This document shows, in pieces, positions 52,791 to 60,952 of a stretch of 64,000 nt of DNA. The stretch lies in assembly GCF_001280005.1 (NCBI RefSeq), contig NZ_LGDW01000118.1, positions 1 to 64,000 of the forward strand. The letters are read 5' to 3'. Every line of letters begins with the position of its first letter. Position 1 is the first letter of the stretch. Origin of the DNA: Streptomyces sp. NRRL WC-3618 (GTDB lineage Bacteria > Actinomycetota > Actinomycetes > Streptomycetales > Streptomycetaceae). A program made the translations under genes and the position numbers. The notes below the pieces were generated by a model. The model saw only the letters and a program-made list of their open reading frames with translations. It had not been told where the DNA came from and did not search any database.

Positions 52791-53759
52791 TTACGCCGTG
52801 CCGAGCGCGCCGGCGCGGGCGGCACGGAAGGCGGTGTGCGGGTCGCGGTCCGGGTAGGACCACGGCTCCGGGGTCTGGTGCGGGCCGATGCGGTGGAACA
52901 GGGCGGCGGCCTCCGCACCCCGGCCCTCGCAGAACTTGGCGTGAGCAAGGAAGTTGAGGTCGATCAGGCGGCGCGGATGGTCGTCGCGCTCCCACTCCAG
53001 CCACCAGTCGAAGGCGGCCTTCATCACCTGGCGGGCCCGGCGCCCGACCCAGTGCCCGGAGGACGCGGGGTCGGTGGACTCCAGCCCGGCGGCGGCGAGA
53101 ACGCGGTAGCGCTCGGCGTGTGCGACGACCGGCAGGATCGCCAACGGCGAGTCGGCGGGGGCCTGTTCGACGGCCCAGTGGGCGAAGTCGTACACCTCGT
53201 GCAGCGGGTCGGGCCCGGCGGTGGCGCAGCGCTCGGCGAGGCGCGCGATCATCAGATGGTGGGCGTGGTGATGCTCCGGGGAGCGGCGCCGGACCTCGTC
53301 GAACAGTCGTACGACGACGTCCTCGGCCCCCACGTTCCGCTCCAGCTGGAGCAGCCCGAGCCAGGGCGTGGGGTCATCGGGCACGAGCGCGGCGGCGGAG
53401 TGGCAGGCGTCGCGGGCCAGGTCCGGCTTGTCCTTGCCGGCGAGGCTCCGCTGGACGGTGGCCGCGGCGAGCAGGACGGCGGCGTCGCCGGACTCCGGTT
53501 CGGCCAGGAGCCAGTCGCGGGCCCAGGCGGCGGTGCCGGACTCCAGGGCGAGGACGGTGACCCGGTGCCCCCGGCGGTCCCAGTCGTCGCCGGTGGTGGC
53601 GAGCAGCGCGCGGACGGCCTGCCAGCGCCCCTGGGCCAGCGCGGTGCGCGCGACGACGAGTTCGGCGTCGTCGAGCGCGGCGTCGAAGGCCTGGACGGCG
53701 CGTCTGCGGCCACGGCCCAGGGGTGGTGGAGGTGGAGACACCGCGGGGAACTTCCTCAC
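52791..53759 (-). CDS. Conserved hypothetical protein, TPR-like helical
   Basis: 322 residues of alpha-helical repeats (LVVARTALAQGRWQAVRALLATTGDDWDRRGHRV; LLAAATVQRSLAGKDKPDLARDACHSAAALVPDDPTPWLGLLQLERN), suggesting a scaffold. GTG start at 53757-53759. No catalytic motif, signal or membrane segment. I know it only as a Streptomyces-conserved hypothetical. It lies 68 bases upstream of the permease gene on the same strand. Confidence 0.72.
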   Translation of the reverse strand: MRKFPAVSPPPPPLGRGRRRAVQAFDAALDDAELVVARTALAQGRWQAVRALLATTGDDWDRRGHRVTVLALESGTAAWARDWLLAEPESGDAAVLLAAATVQRSLAGKDKPDLARDACHSAAALVPDDPTPWLGLLQLERNVGAEDVVVRLFDEVRRRSPEHHHAHHLMIARLAERCATAGPDPLHEVYDFAHWAVEQAPADSPLAILPVVAHAERYRVLAAAGLESTDPASSGHWVGRRARQVMKAAFDWWLEWERDDHPRRLIDLNFLAHAKFCEGRGAEAAALFHRIGPHQTPEPWSYPDRDPHTAFRAARAGALGTA

Positions 53760-54093
53760 ACGACGCGGTTAGCTGACGGTGGTCGAACGACGGCCGTCGA
53801 TTGATCACGGACAGCAAACCCTCCACGAATGCTTCACGTCAAGGCCGGTCAGGGATGCCACGCGTGTCAATTACCCATGGGTAGCGGACAGTTGACCTGA
53901 GGGCTGACATAGCCCGGCACACACCGCCATCCCCGGCGATATCACGTTGAGTCGCGACAGAGTCACCACCGGAACGCGGTCGCGGCCGGGGCGCACACGA
54001 TTCCGTCACATCTCCGGGGCGGGACCGACCCGGGGCGGCTACAGTCGGCTATTACCAGACCCCACAATCTGCCCCGTCTTCGAGGTACCCCGC
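53760..54093. other. Divergent intergenic region
   Basis: 334 bases without a supported gene. It separates the TPR-like gene from the transporter at 54094 and should hold both promoters. A short ACCCATGGGT palindrome lies near 53873-53882. Confidence 0.45.
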
Positions 54094-54987
54094 GTGTCCG
54101 TTCTGGTTCTGACTCTCGCCGTGTGCGCCGCGTGCTGCCTGGGCCTGGGATTCGTCCTCCAGCAGAACGCGGCCCGCCAAGCACCCCTGAGCGACTTCCT
54201 CTCCCCGCGGCTGCTCCTGGACCTGATGCGGATGCCCCGCTGGCTCGGCGGCATCGGTCTGATGGTGGCGGGCATGGTGCTGGGCGCGATCGCGCTGAGC
54301 CAGGGCGAGGTGTCACTGGTGGAGCCGCTGCTCGCGACGAACCTGCTGTTCGCGCTCGCGCTCTCCCGCCGGCAGACCAAGCAGCCACTGGGCCGCCAGG
54401 GCTGGGCCGGCCTCGCGCTCCTCGCGGGCGGGGTGACCGCGTTCATCGTGGCGGGCGAACCGCGCGGCGGCACGGCCGTCACGAACCCCTGGCGCCACTG
54501 GCTGATCATCGGCACCATGCTGGGCCTCGCCCTGCTCCTGACGACGTACGCGAAACGCTCCCGCCTCAGCGCCGGCCCCGTACTGCTGGCCCTGGCAGCG
54601 GGCCTCCTCTACGGCGTCCAGGACGCCCTGACGCGGGTCAGCGGCGAGCGCTTCTCGGCGGGCGGCCTGCCCCACCTCCTCACCGGCTGGCAGCCGTACG
54701 CCGTGGTGCTCCTCGGTCTCACCGGCCTGGTCCTGGTCCAGAGCGCCTTCGAGACCGCCCCGCTGCGCATGTCCCTGCCCGCCCTCACGGCCGCCCAGCC
54801 CCTGGCGGGCATCGTCTGCGGCGTCGGCCTCCTCGGCGACCGGCTGCGGACGGACACCGGGGCACTGGCGTGGGAGGCGGCGGGCCTCGCGGCGGTGGTC
54901 GTGGGCATCATCCTCCTGGGCCTCCACCCGGCGATGCCGAGCGGCACCACACCGAGCAGACCCGGGCGCGACCTCCAGCCACGCTGA
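54094..54987 (+). CDS. DMT-superfamily (EamA-like) transporter
   Basis: 297 residues with nine to ten hydrophobic helices in two halves (LTLAVCAACCLGLGFVLQQNAARQAP; VEPLLATNLLFALALSRR; PLRMSLPALTAAQPLAGIVCGV). It resembles the NIPA/EamA-like DMT proteins common in actinobacteria. GTG 54094 follows GAGGT at a good distance and starts directly with a membrane helix. The substrate is unknown. Confidence 0.82.
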   Translation: MSVLVLTLAVCAACCLGLGFVLQQNAARQAPLSDFLSPRLLLDLMRMPRWLGGIGLMVAGMVLGAIALSQGEVSLVEPLLATNLLFALALSRRQTKQPLGRQGWAGLALLAGGVTAFIVAGEPRGGTAVTNPWRHWLIIGTMLGLALLLTTYAKRSRLSAGPVLLALAAGLLYGVQDALTRVSGERFSAGGLPHLLTGWQPYAVVLLGLTGLVLVQSAFETAPLRMSLPALTAAQPLAGIVCGVGLLGDRLRTDTGALAWEAAGLAAVVVGIILLGLHPAMPSGTTPSRPGRDLQPR

Positions 54988-55032
54988 ACCGCACGGGAAT
55001 GGAGAGGAGCGGGGGGCGCGGGATGGGCTTGG

Positions 55033-55566
55033 ATGGACGGCATGAACACTCCCGCTGACGAGATCCTCGACATCGTCGACGAGAACGACGAGGTCATCGG
55101 CCAGGCACCCCGGGGCGAGGCGTACGCGCGCGGGCTGCGCCACCGCTGCGTCTTCATCCAGGCCAGGGACGCCCAAGGCCGGATCTTCGTGCACCGCCGC
55201 ACCCCCACCAAACTGGTCTTTCCTTCCCTGTACGACATGTTCGTCGGCGGCGTCGTGGGCGCGGGCGAGTCGTACGACGGCGCGGCCCTGAGGGAGGCCG
55301 AGGAGGAACTCGGCGTCACGGGCCTGCCCCGCCCCGAGCCCCTCCTCACGTTCCTGTACGACGACGGCGCGGGCCGGAGCTGGTGGTCGGCGGTGTACGA
55401 GGTCCGCTGCGACCTGCCCGTCCACCCGCAGGTGGAGGAGGTCGCCTGGCACGCGTTCCTGCCGGAGGACGAGGTGGAACGGCGGCTGGGCGAGTGGGAG
55501 TGGGTGCCGGACGGCCTGGCGGCGTACGAGCACCTCAAGGCGTACCGCTCGACCGGGAAGCCGTAA
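55033..55566 (+). CDS. NUDIX hydrolase
   Basis: 177 residues. The Nudix box GVVGAGESYDGAALREAEEELGV fits GX5EX7REUXEEXGU, so the metal site is intact. YAR-GLRHRCVFIQAR and VHRRTPTKLVFPSLYDMFVGG resemble the isopentenyl-diphosphate-isomerase-like/YfcD branch. ATG 55042 is an alternative start. It probably cleaves a nucleoside diphosphate linked to another moiety. The substrate is unknown. Confidence 0.9.
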   Translation: MDGMNTPADEILDIVDENDEVIGQAPRGEAYARGLRHRCVFIQARDAQGRIFVHRRTPTKLVFPSLYDMFVGGVVGAGESYDGAALREAEEELGVTGLPRPEPLLTFLYDDGAGRSWWSAVYEVRCDLPVHPQVEEVAWHAFLPEDEVERRLGEWEWVPDGLAAYEHLKAYRSTGKP

Positions 55567-55577
55567 GGTTCCTACAC

Positions 55578-55970
55578 GTGATCGATTTCGCACGGAACGT
55601 CCGCCTGTGGTTCGCCCCCCAGGAGATCGGCGAGGAGGGCCGCACCCCCGACTACCGCTTCTCCCTGGCCAACGAACGCACGTTCCTGGCCTGGCTGCGT
55701 ACCGCGCTGGCACTGATCGGCGGCGGCTTCGCCGTGGACCAGTTCCTGCCCGACCTGCGCTGGGCCTGGCGCGTGGGGCTGGCCCTCGCGCTGCTGGCGG
55801 CCGGTGTGCTGTGCTCACTGCGGGCCGTCAACCACTGGGTGCGGTGCGAGCGGGCGATGCGGCGGGGCGAGAACCTGCCGGTGTCCCGCTTCCCGGCGCT
55901 GCTGAGCCTCGCGGTCGCCGTGGTCGCGGTCGCCATGGTGGTCGTCGTGCTGGCCCGGGGGAACGGGTGA
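55578..55970 (+). CDS. YidH/DUF202-family membrane protein
   Basis: 130 residues. DYRFSLANERTFLAWLRTALALIGGGFAV is the DUF202 signature, with three membrane helices. GTG 55578 lies 11 bases after the NUDIX stop. It overlaps the next gene by four bases (GTGA). The family has no known function and is usually found in pairs like this one. Confidence 0.85.
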   Translation: MIDFARNVRLWFAPQEIGEEGRTPDYRFSLANERTFLAWLRTALALIGGGFAVDQFLPDLRWAWRVGLALALLAAGVLCSLRAVNHWVRCERAMRRGENLPVSRFPALLSLAVAVVAVAMVVVVLARGNG

Positions 55971-56305
55971 ACGAGGCCGGGGTGAGCGTGGCGGGGGCGC
56001 GGGATCCCGGGCTGCAACCGGAGCGGACCCGGCTGGCGTGGCGGCGTACGACGCTGTCGAGCACCGTCGCCGCCCTGCTCGCCGGGAGGACCGCGCTGCA
56101 CGGGGGGCCGTCGGCGGTCGGGGTCACCGTCTGCGCGGTGTGCTGCGCCCTGTGGCTGTGCTTCCTGGCCGTCGCCCACCGCAGGATCCGCACGCTCTCG
56201 GAGCCGGACGGCACCGGTCCGCCGCCGCTCGCCGCCCGGCACGCCGCCGCGGCGGCCCTGTGCACGGTCGCCCTGGCGGTGTGCGGGACGCTGCTTGTCC
56301 TGTGA
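55967..56305 (+). CDS. DUF202-family membrane protein
   Basis: 112 residues. DPGLQPERTRLAWRRTTLSSTVAALL carries the DUF202 core, followed by two further hydrophobic helices. It is translationally coupled to the preceding DUF202 gene and probably forms a hetero-oligomer with it. It is convergent with the oxidoreductase gene. Confidence 0.85.
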   Translation: MNEAGVSVAGARDPGLQPERTRLAWRRTTLSSTVAALLAGRTALHGGPSAVGVTVCAVCCALWLCFLAVAHRRIRTLSEPDGTGPPPLAARHAAAAALCTVALAVCGTLLVL

Positions 56306-56350
56306 GGCTCAGGGCAGTTCCCTTGGCTCCCAGGACTGATCCCTATCGGC

Positions 56351-57304
56351 TTACTGGGCCTCCTCGGCCCAGTCCACGGTGACGACGATCTTGCCCTTCG
56401 TACGGCCCTCCGAGTTGAGCCTGTGCGCCTCCGCCGCGCGCTCCAGGGGGAACGTGTCGGACACATGCAGCGAGAACACCTGCTGTTCGGCCAGGTCGGC
56501 GAGGTGCGCGAGATCCGCGGCGTCGGGGCGTACGAAGTAGTAGCGCCCGCCGAAGCCGACGACCTCCGGATCCGCGATCGACACCAGGCGGCCCCCGGGA
56601 GCGAGCAGGTCCACGGAGTCCCTCAGCGTGTCGCCGCCGACGGTGTCGAACACCGCGTCGATGCCTCGCGGGGCCAGTTTCCGGATGCGGTCGGCCATCC
56701 CCTCGCCGTACGTCACCGGGTCGCCGCCCAGTTCGCGCACGAAGTCGTGGTTGCGCGTGCTCGCCGTGCCGATGACGTGCGCCGCGCCCAGATGGCGCCG
56801 GGCCAGCTGGACGGCGACGGAGCCGACCCCGCCCGCCGCCGCGTGCACGAGGACGGTCTCGCCCGTGCGGACGCCGAGCGCCTTGGCGAGCACCTGATAG
56901 GCGGTGAGCCCGACCAACGGCAGCCCGGCCGCCTCCTCGAAGGAGAGGTTGCGGGGCTTGCGGGCGAGGGTGCGCACCGGGGCGGCGACGTACTCCGCGA
57001 AGGTGCCGCGCGAGAGGAAGTCCTCGCGTACGTAGCCCATGACCTCGTCGCCCACGGCGAACTCGGAGACGGAGATGCCCGGGCGGACCACGACCCCGGA
57101 GACGTCCCAGCCCGGGGTCACCGGAAAGACGGCGTCCAGGAGGCCGGCGAGGTGGCCCTCGCGGCACTTCCAGTCCACCGGGTTGACCGACGCCGCCCGC
57201 ACCTTGATCAGCACGGAGTCGGGCCCGACCGTGGGATCCGGGGCGTCCGGCGTGTACTCCAGGACGTCGGGACCGCCGAACCGGCTGTAGGTGATGGCCT
57301 TCAT
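56351..57304 (-). CDS. NADP-dependent zinc-type alcohol dehydrogenase-like (quinone oxidoreductase) protein
   Basis: 317 residues of the medium-chain reductase family without catalytic zinc ligands. It has FGGPDVLEYTPDAPDPTVGPDSVLIKVRAASVNPVDWKCREG, LVHAAAGGVGSVAVQLARRHLGA (NADPH loop) and FDTVGGDTL. It probably reduces quinones or enones. ATG 57302-57304 starts MKAITYSRFGG. It is divergent from the His-rich protein gene. Confidence 0.9.
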   Translation of the reverse strand: MKAITYSRFGGPDVLEYTPDAPDPTVGPDSVLIKVRAASVNPVDWKCREGHLAGLLDAVFPVTPGWDVSGVVVRPGISVSEFAVGDEVMGYVREDFLSRGTFAEYVAAPVRTLARKPRNLSFEEAAGLPLVGLTAYQVLAKALGVRTGETVLVHAAAGGVGSVAVQLARRHLGAAHVIGTASTRNHDFVRELGGDPVTYGEGMADRIRKLAPRGIDAVFDTVGGDTLRDSVDLLAPGGRLVSIADPEVVGFGGRYYFVRPDAADLAHLADLAEQQVFSLHVSDTFPLERAAEAHRLNSEGRTKGKIVVTVDWAEEAQ

Positions 57305-57464
57305 ATGTCTGGTCCTCCGGTTTCCTCAAGCCCGACCCTCCGGCGTGCGCGGCCGCCACGCAAGTCGAATCGCCCGATATAGGTGGATTGCGTGGCAGCC
57401 TGTCCCCTTGTCAGCATCCGCACTCGCACTGTTCCCTACCCACGAATGTCCGAAGGCGAGCACC

Positions 57465-57767
57465 ATGAGCAACCCCACTGTCCACCAGGAACACTCGACC
57501 CACGAGCACACCCACGGCGCGGACTGCGGCCACACCGAGGTGCCGCACGGTGACCACGTGGACTACGCGCACGACGGCCATCTGCACCGCGCGCACAGCG
57601 ACCACTGGGACGAGTGCGAGCCCGCCGAGCACGTGGAGCACGACAGCCACAGCCATGCGCACGGGGACGGCTGCGGACACTCGAGCGTCCTGCACGGCGG
57701 CCACGTCGACTACCTGCACGACGGCCACCGGCACGCCGCGCACGACGGCCACTGGGACGACCACTGA
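57465..57767 (+). CDS. Histidine-rich metal-binding protein with an internal duplication
   Basis: 100 residues with 27 His, many Asp/Glu and three Cys. Two 31-residue units, residues 21-51 (CGHTEVPHGDHVDYAHDGHL...) and 70-100 (CGHSSVLHGGHVDYLHDGHR...), align without gaps at 20 identical positions. Each holds HGxHVDYxHDGHxHxAHxxHWD. No signal peptide, so it is likely a cytosolic zinc, nickel or copper buffer. ATG 57465 has GAAGG upstream. A strong hairpin follows. Confidence 0.82.
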   Translation: MSNPTVHQEHSTHEHTHGADCGHTEVPHGDHVDYAHDGHLHRAHSDHWDECEPAEHVEHDSHSHAHGDGCGHSSVLHGGHVDYLHDGHRHAAHDGHWDDH

Positions 57768-57819
57768 CCGCACCCGGCCACTGAGGCCACACGCCTCGCC
57801 GCTCCCTCGCTCCACCTGG

Positions 57820-57857
57820 CCGGCGTCTCCTTCCGTACACAGGAAGCGAGACGCCGG
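57820..57857 (+). terminator. Hairpin terminator after the His-rich gene
   Basis: CCGGCGTCTC-CTTCC (57820-57834) pairs with GGAAG-C-GAGACGCCGG (57842-57857), one-base bulge, loop GTACACA. TCACTTTTCGCT follows. Confidence 0.85.
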
Positions 57858-57883
57858 TCACTTTTCGCTCACCCACTGGACGA

Positions 57884-57902
57884 CATACCGACCGGTCGGC
57901 AT
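57884..57902. promoter_or_regulatory. TetR-type operator before the kinase/acyl-CoA dehydrogenase operon
   Basis: CATACCGACCGGTCGGCAT contains the perfect 12-base palindrome CCGACCGGTCGG (57888-57899). Its first 13 bases are repeated exactly, on the opposite strand, at 63450-63462 before the SDR/synthetase/TetR operon. It lies 40 bases before the kinase start. Confidence 0.75.
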
Positions 57903-57941
57903 CATGAGGCAGGTCCTGTTTCCGCACGCGTAGGAGCAATG

Positions 57942-58976
57942 ATGCCCCCGGACGACCTGCCAGGTCTCGATCTCGGCCGGCTGCGCGGCCTGCTCGACGG
58001 CGAACGCCCCGGACTCGTGCACGGCCCGCTGACCGGCCGGCTGATCGAGGGCGGCCGGTCGAACCTCACCTACGCGGTCACCGACGGCACCACCCAGTGG
58101 GTCGTACGACGCCCTCCGCTCGGCCATGTCCTGGCCACCGCGCACGACATGCGGCGCGAGCACCGGGTGATCAGCGCCCTGTGTCCGACCGCCGTACCGG
58201 TCCCGCGTCCCGTGCTGCTGTGCGAGGACGACACGGTGCTCGGAGCCCCGTTCTACGTCATGGAGTTCGTGCCGGGCACGCCGTACCGTACGGCCGGGGA
58301 GCTCGCCCCGATCGGCGCCGCGCGCACCCGCGAGGTGGTGCTGTCGCTGGTGGACACGCTCGTGGAGCTCCACGCCGTCGACCCCGCCGAGGTGGGCCTC
58401 GCGGACTTCGGCCGGCCCGAGGGTTTCCTCGACCGGCAACTGCGGCGCTGGGGCAAGCAGTTGGACGCCTCCCGCAACCGCGAGCTGACCGGCATCGACG
58501 AACTGCAGGCAGCGCTGGGCCGGGCCCTCCCCCACTCCGGCGCCCCGGCGATCGTGCACGGCGACTACCGGCTGGACAACGTCCTGATCGGCGCGGACGA
58601 CAGGATCAACGCGATCCTCGACTGGGAGATGTCGACGCTCGGCGACCCGCTCACCGACCTGGGCCTGCTGGTGATGTACAGCATGCCGCTGGGCGCGCCC
58701 GACTCCCCCGTCTCCACGACCGCCGAGGCCGCCGGACACCCCACCCCGGCCGAGCTGATCGAACGGTACGCGGAGCGCTCGGGGCGGGACGTCTCGGCGG
58801 TCTCCTGGTACACGGCGTTCGCCTGGTTCAAGCTGGCCGTGATCCTGGAGGGCATCCACTACCGCTACACGCTGGGCCAGACGCTCGGCGCGGGCTTCGA
58901 CCGCATCGGGGACCTGGTTCCCGTCTTCATCGAGCACGGCCTGACCACCCTTCACTCAGGTCTCCAGGAAGGCTGA
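57942..58976 (+). CDS. APH-family kinase, ACAD10/11 kinase-domain-like (candidate 4-hydroxyacyl-CoA kinase)
   Basis: 344 residues. The aminoglycoside-phosphotransferase fold shows AIVHGDYRLDNVL (catalytic Asp208, Asn213) and AILDWEMSTLGDPLTDLG (metal Asp227). IEGGRSNLTYAVTDGTTQWVVRRPP is the nucleotide lobe. The HGDxRxDN and DWExSTxGDPL patterns are those of the kinase domain in human ACAD10/11 and of LvaA, which phosphorylate 4-hydroxyacyl-CoAs. ATG 57942 has AGGAG five bases upstream; ATG 57939 is too close. Six bases separate it from the acyl-CoA dehydrogenase gene. Confidence 0.85.
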   Translation: MPPDDLPGLDLGRLRGLLDGERPGLVHGPLTGRLIEGGRSNLTYAVTDGTTQWVVRRPPLGHVLATAHDMRREHRVISALCPTAVPVPRPVLLCEDDTVLGAPFYVMEFVPGTPYRTAGELAPIGAARTREVVLSLVDTLVELHAVDPAEVGLADFGRPEGFLDRQLRRWGKQLDASRNRELTGIDELQAALGRALPHSGAPAIVHGDYRLDNVLIGADDRINAILDWEMSTLGDPLTDLGLLVMYSMPLGAPDSPVSTTAEAAGHPTPAELIERYAERSGRDVSAVSWYTAFAWFKLAVILEGIHYRYTLGQTLGAGFDRIGDLVPVFIEHGLTTLHSGLQEG

Positions 58977-58982
58977 CCCGTC

Positions 58983-60197
58983 ATGGACTTCGCGTTCGAC
59001 GCGCGCACCGAGGAACTGCGCGCCAAGCTTCTCGCCTTCATGGACGAGTACGTCTATCCGGCGGAGGCCGTCGCCGAGGAACAGCGGGCCGCGCTGGCCT
59101 CGCCGTGGGACACCCCGGCCGTGGTCGAGGAGCTGAAGGCCGAGGCCCGCAGCCAGGGCCTGTGGAACCTCTTCCTGCCCGACGCCCACCACGGCGCCGG
59201 CCTCACCAACCTCCAGTACGCCCCCCTCGCCGAGATCACCGGCCGCTCCCCGCAGCTGGCGCCGACCGCGCTGAACTGCGCGGCACCGGACACCGGCAAC
59301 ATGGAGGTGCTGGCGCAGTTCGGCGACGAGCAGCAGAAGAAGCAGTGGCTGGAGCCGTTGCTGGCCGGTGAGATCCGCTCGGCGTTCGCGATGACCGAGC
59401 CGGAGGTCGCCTCGTCCGACGCGACGAACATCGAGACGCGGATCCGGCGGGACGACGACAACTACGTCATCACAGGCCGCAAGTGGTACATCTCCGGGGC
59501 GATGAACCCCCACTGCAAGATCTTCATCGTGATGGGCAAGACCGACCCCGACGGCGCCGACATCCGCCGCCAGCAGTCGATGATCCTGGTCCCCCGGGAC
59601 ACCCCCGGGGTCACCGTCAAGCGGGCGATGCAGGTGTTCGGCTACGAGGACCACTCCCACGGCGGCCACGCCGAGGTGGTCTTCGACGAGGCACGGGTGC
59701 CCGCGGCGAACCTGATCGGCGAGGAGGGCAGCGGCTTCGCCATCGCGCAGGCCCGGCTCGGCCCCGGCCGGATCCACCACTGCATGCGGCTGATCGGGAT
59801 GGCGGAGCGGGCCATCGAGCTGATGTGCCGCCGGGCCGTCTCCCGCACGGCCTTCGGCAAGGCGCTGGCCCAGCAGGGCGTGGTCCACAACTGGATCGCG
59901 GACGCGCGGGTCACGGTGGAACAGCTGCGGCTGCTGGTGCTGAAGACGGCGTGGATGATGGACACGGTGGGCAACAAGGGGGCGCACGCGGAGATCCAGG
60001 CGATCAAGATCGCTACGCCACGTGCGGTGGTGGACATCATCGACAAGGCGATTCAGCTGCACGGGGCGGGTGGGGTGAGCCAGGACTTCCCGCTGGCGGA
60101 GCTGTGGGCGAGTGCGAGGACGCTGAAGCTGGCGGACGGACCGGACGAGGTCCATCAGCGGTCGCTGGCCCGGCGTGAGCTGAAGCGGTACGTGTAG
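58983..60197 (+). CDS. Acyl-CoA dehydrogenase, ACAD10/11-like
   Basis: 404 residues. FAD-binding motifs are AFAMTEPEVASSDATNI and RKWYISGAMNP. The C-terminus LHGAGGVSQDFPLAELWASARTLKLADGPDEVHQRSLARREL closely follows the ACAD11 ending, which has VSQDFPLA and ADGPDEVH. It lacks the medium-chain YEGT-type base. In ACAD10/11 and the Lva system this dehydrogenase acts with the kinase to remove the 4-phosphoryl group and give an enoyl-CoA. It is co-transcribed with the kinase six bases upstream. It converges on the tetR gene across a double hairpin repeat. Confidence 0.9.
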   Translation: MDFAFDARTEELRAKLLAFMDEYVYPAEAVAEEQRAALASPWDTPAVVEELKAEARSQGLWNLFLPDAHHGAGLTNLQYAPLAEITGRSPQLAPTALNCAAPDTGNMEVLAQFGDEQQKKQWLEPLLAGEIRSAFAMTEPEVASSDATNIETRIRRDDDNYVITGRKWYISGAMNPHCKIFIVMGKTDPDGADIRRQQSMILVPRDTPGVTVKRAMQVFGYEDHSHGGHAEVVFDEARVPAANLIGEEGSGFAIAQARLGPGRIHHCMRLIGMAERAIELMCRRAVSRTAFGKALAQQGVVHNWIADARVTVEQLRLLVLKTAWMMDTVGNKGAHAEIQAIKIATPRAVVDIIDKAIQLHGAGGVSQDFPLAELWASARTLKLADGPDEVHQRSLARRELKRYV

Positions 60198-60235
60198 TTC
60201 TTTCGCCCCCGCCGCCCCTACCCGTCCCGTCCTTC

Positions 60236-60309
60236 TGGGGCTCCGCCCCAGACCCCGCTCCTCAAACGCCGGAGGGGCTGAAATACCCGGCCCATCCGGC
60301 GTTTGAGGA
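60236..60309. repeat. Dispersed double-hairpin repeat between converging genes
   Basis: TGGGGC-TCC-GCCCCA (60236-60250) is followed by a perfect 15-base inverted repeat, TCCTCAAACGCCGGA (60259-60273) and TCCGGCGTTTGAGGA (60295-60309). This is a familiar Streptomyces intergenic element. It sits between the dehydrogenase and tetR stops and probably terminates both. Confidence 0.85.
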
Positions 60310-60318
60310 CGAGGACCC

Positions 60319-60933
60319 CTACGGGCGCAGAGCGCGTAGCAGCAGGTCCGCCAGCTGCTCCGCGACCTCCGTCGGGCTCAGGGGGCCCTCCGGGCGGTAC
60401 CACGTCGACAGGTGGTGGATGGAGCCGAAGTGGTAGTCGACCACCAGGTCCGCCGAGGTCGCCCGGGAGAACACCCCCGTCTCCTGCCCCTCCTCGATCA
60501 GCGCCCGGAACCGCTCGTGGTACCGGCGTCTCTCCGCCCGCACCTGCTTGTTCTTCTCCGGGCTCAGATGATGCATCGAACGGAAGAAGATCATCGCGTC
60601 GTCGAGGTTCTCGATCGTCGTGACCACGACATCCGCCGCGGCCCGCCGCAACCGCTCCTCCACCGGCGCGTCCGCGTTCGCGAACGCGTCCAGCCGCTCC
60701 TGCTGAACACGCAGCACGCGCGCGTACACCTCGTGCAGCAGATCGTCCTTGGACCCGAAGTAGTGGTACAGCGCCCCCTTGGTGACCCCGGCCGCCTCGA
60801 CGATCTCCTGGACTGACGTACGGTCGTACCCCTGATCCGCGAAGAGCCGGGTGGCGGCGGCCAGCAGCCGCTGCGGGACGGGCGTACCGTCGCCGTCCGT
60901 CGTCCTGGGCACTACCGCCACCAGCCTTCCCAT
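60319..60933 (-). CDS. TetR-family transcriptional regulator
   Basis: 204 residues. An N-terminal helix-turn-helix (AATRLFADQGYDRTSVQEIVEAAGVTKGALYHYFGSKDDLL) is followed by a helical ligand domain (FFRSMHHLSPEKNKQVRAERRRYHERF) typical of acyl-CoA-sensing members. It is the last gene of the minus-strand SDR-synthetase-tetR operon, 19 bases after the synthetase stop. It probably represses both its own operon and the kinase/dehydrogenase operon through the shared operator core, relieved by an acyl-CoA. Confidence 0.9.
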   Translation of the reverse strand: MGRLVAVVPRTTDGDGTPVPQRLLAAATRLFADQGYDRTSVQEIVEAAGVTKGALYHYFGSKDDLLHEVYARVLRVQQERLDAFANADAPVEERLRRAAADVVVTTIENLDDAMIFFRSMHHLSPEKNKQVRAERRRYHERFRALIEEGQETGVFSRATSADLVVDYHFGSIHHLSTWYRPEGPLSPTEVAEQLADLLLRALRP

Positions 60934-60952
60934 ACGTTGCACCGAGAGTTGC

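Noticed and set aside
57942..58976. Aminoglycoside resistance gene
   Set aside because: The APH fold is present, but the HGDxRxDN/DWExSTxGDPL pattern and dehydrogenase linkage point to acyl-CoA metabolism.
58983..60197. Ordinary fatty-acid beta-oxidation acyl-CoA dehydrogenase
   Set aside because: The C-terminal VSQDFPLA and ADGPDEVH motifs and linked APH kinase fit the ACAD10/11 branch better, though a general role is not excluded.
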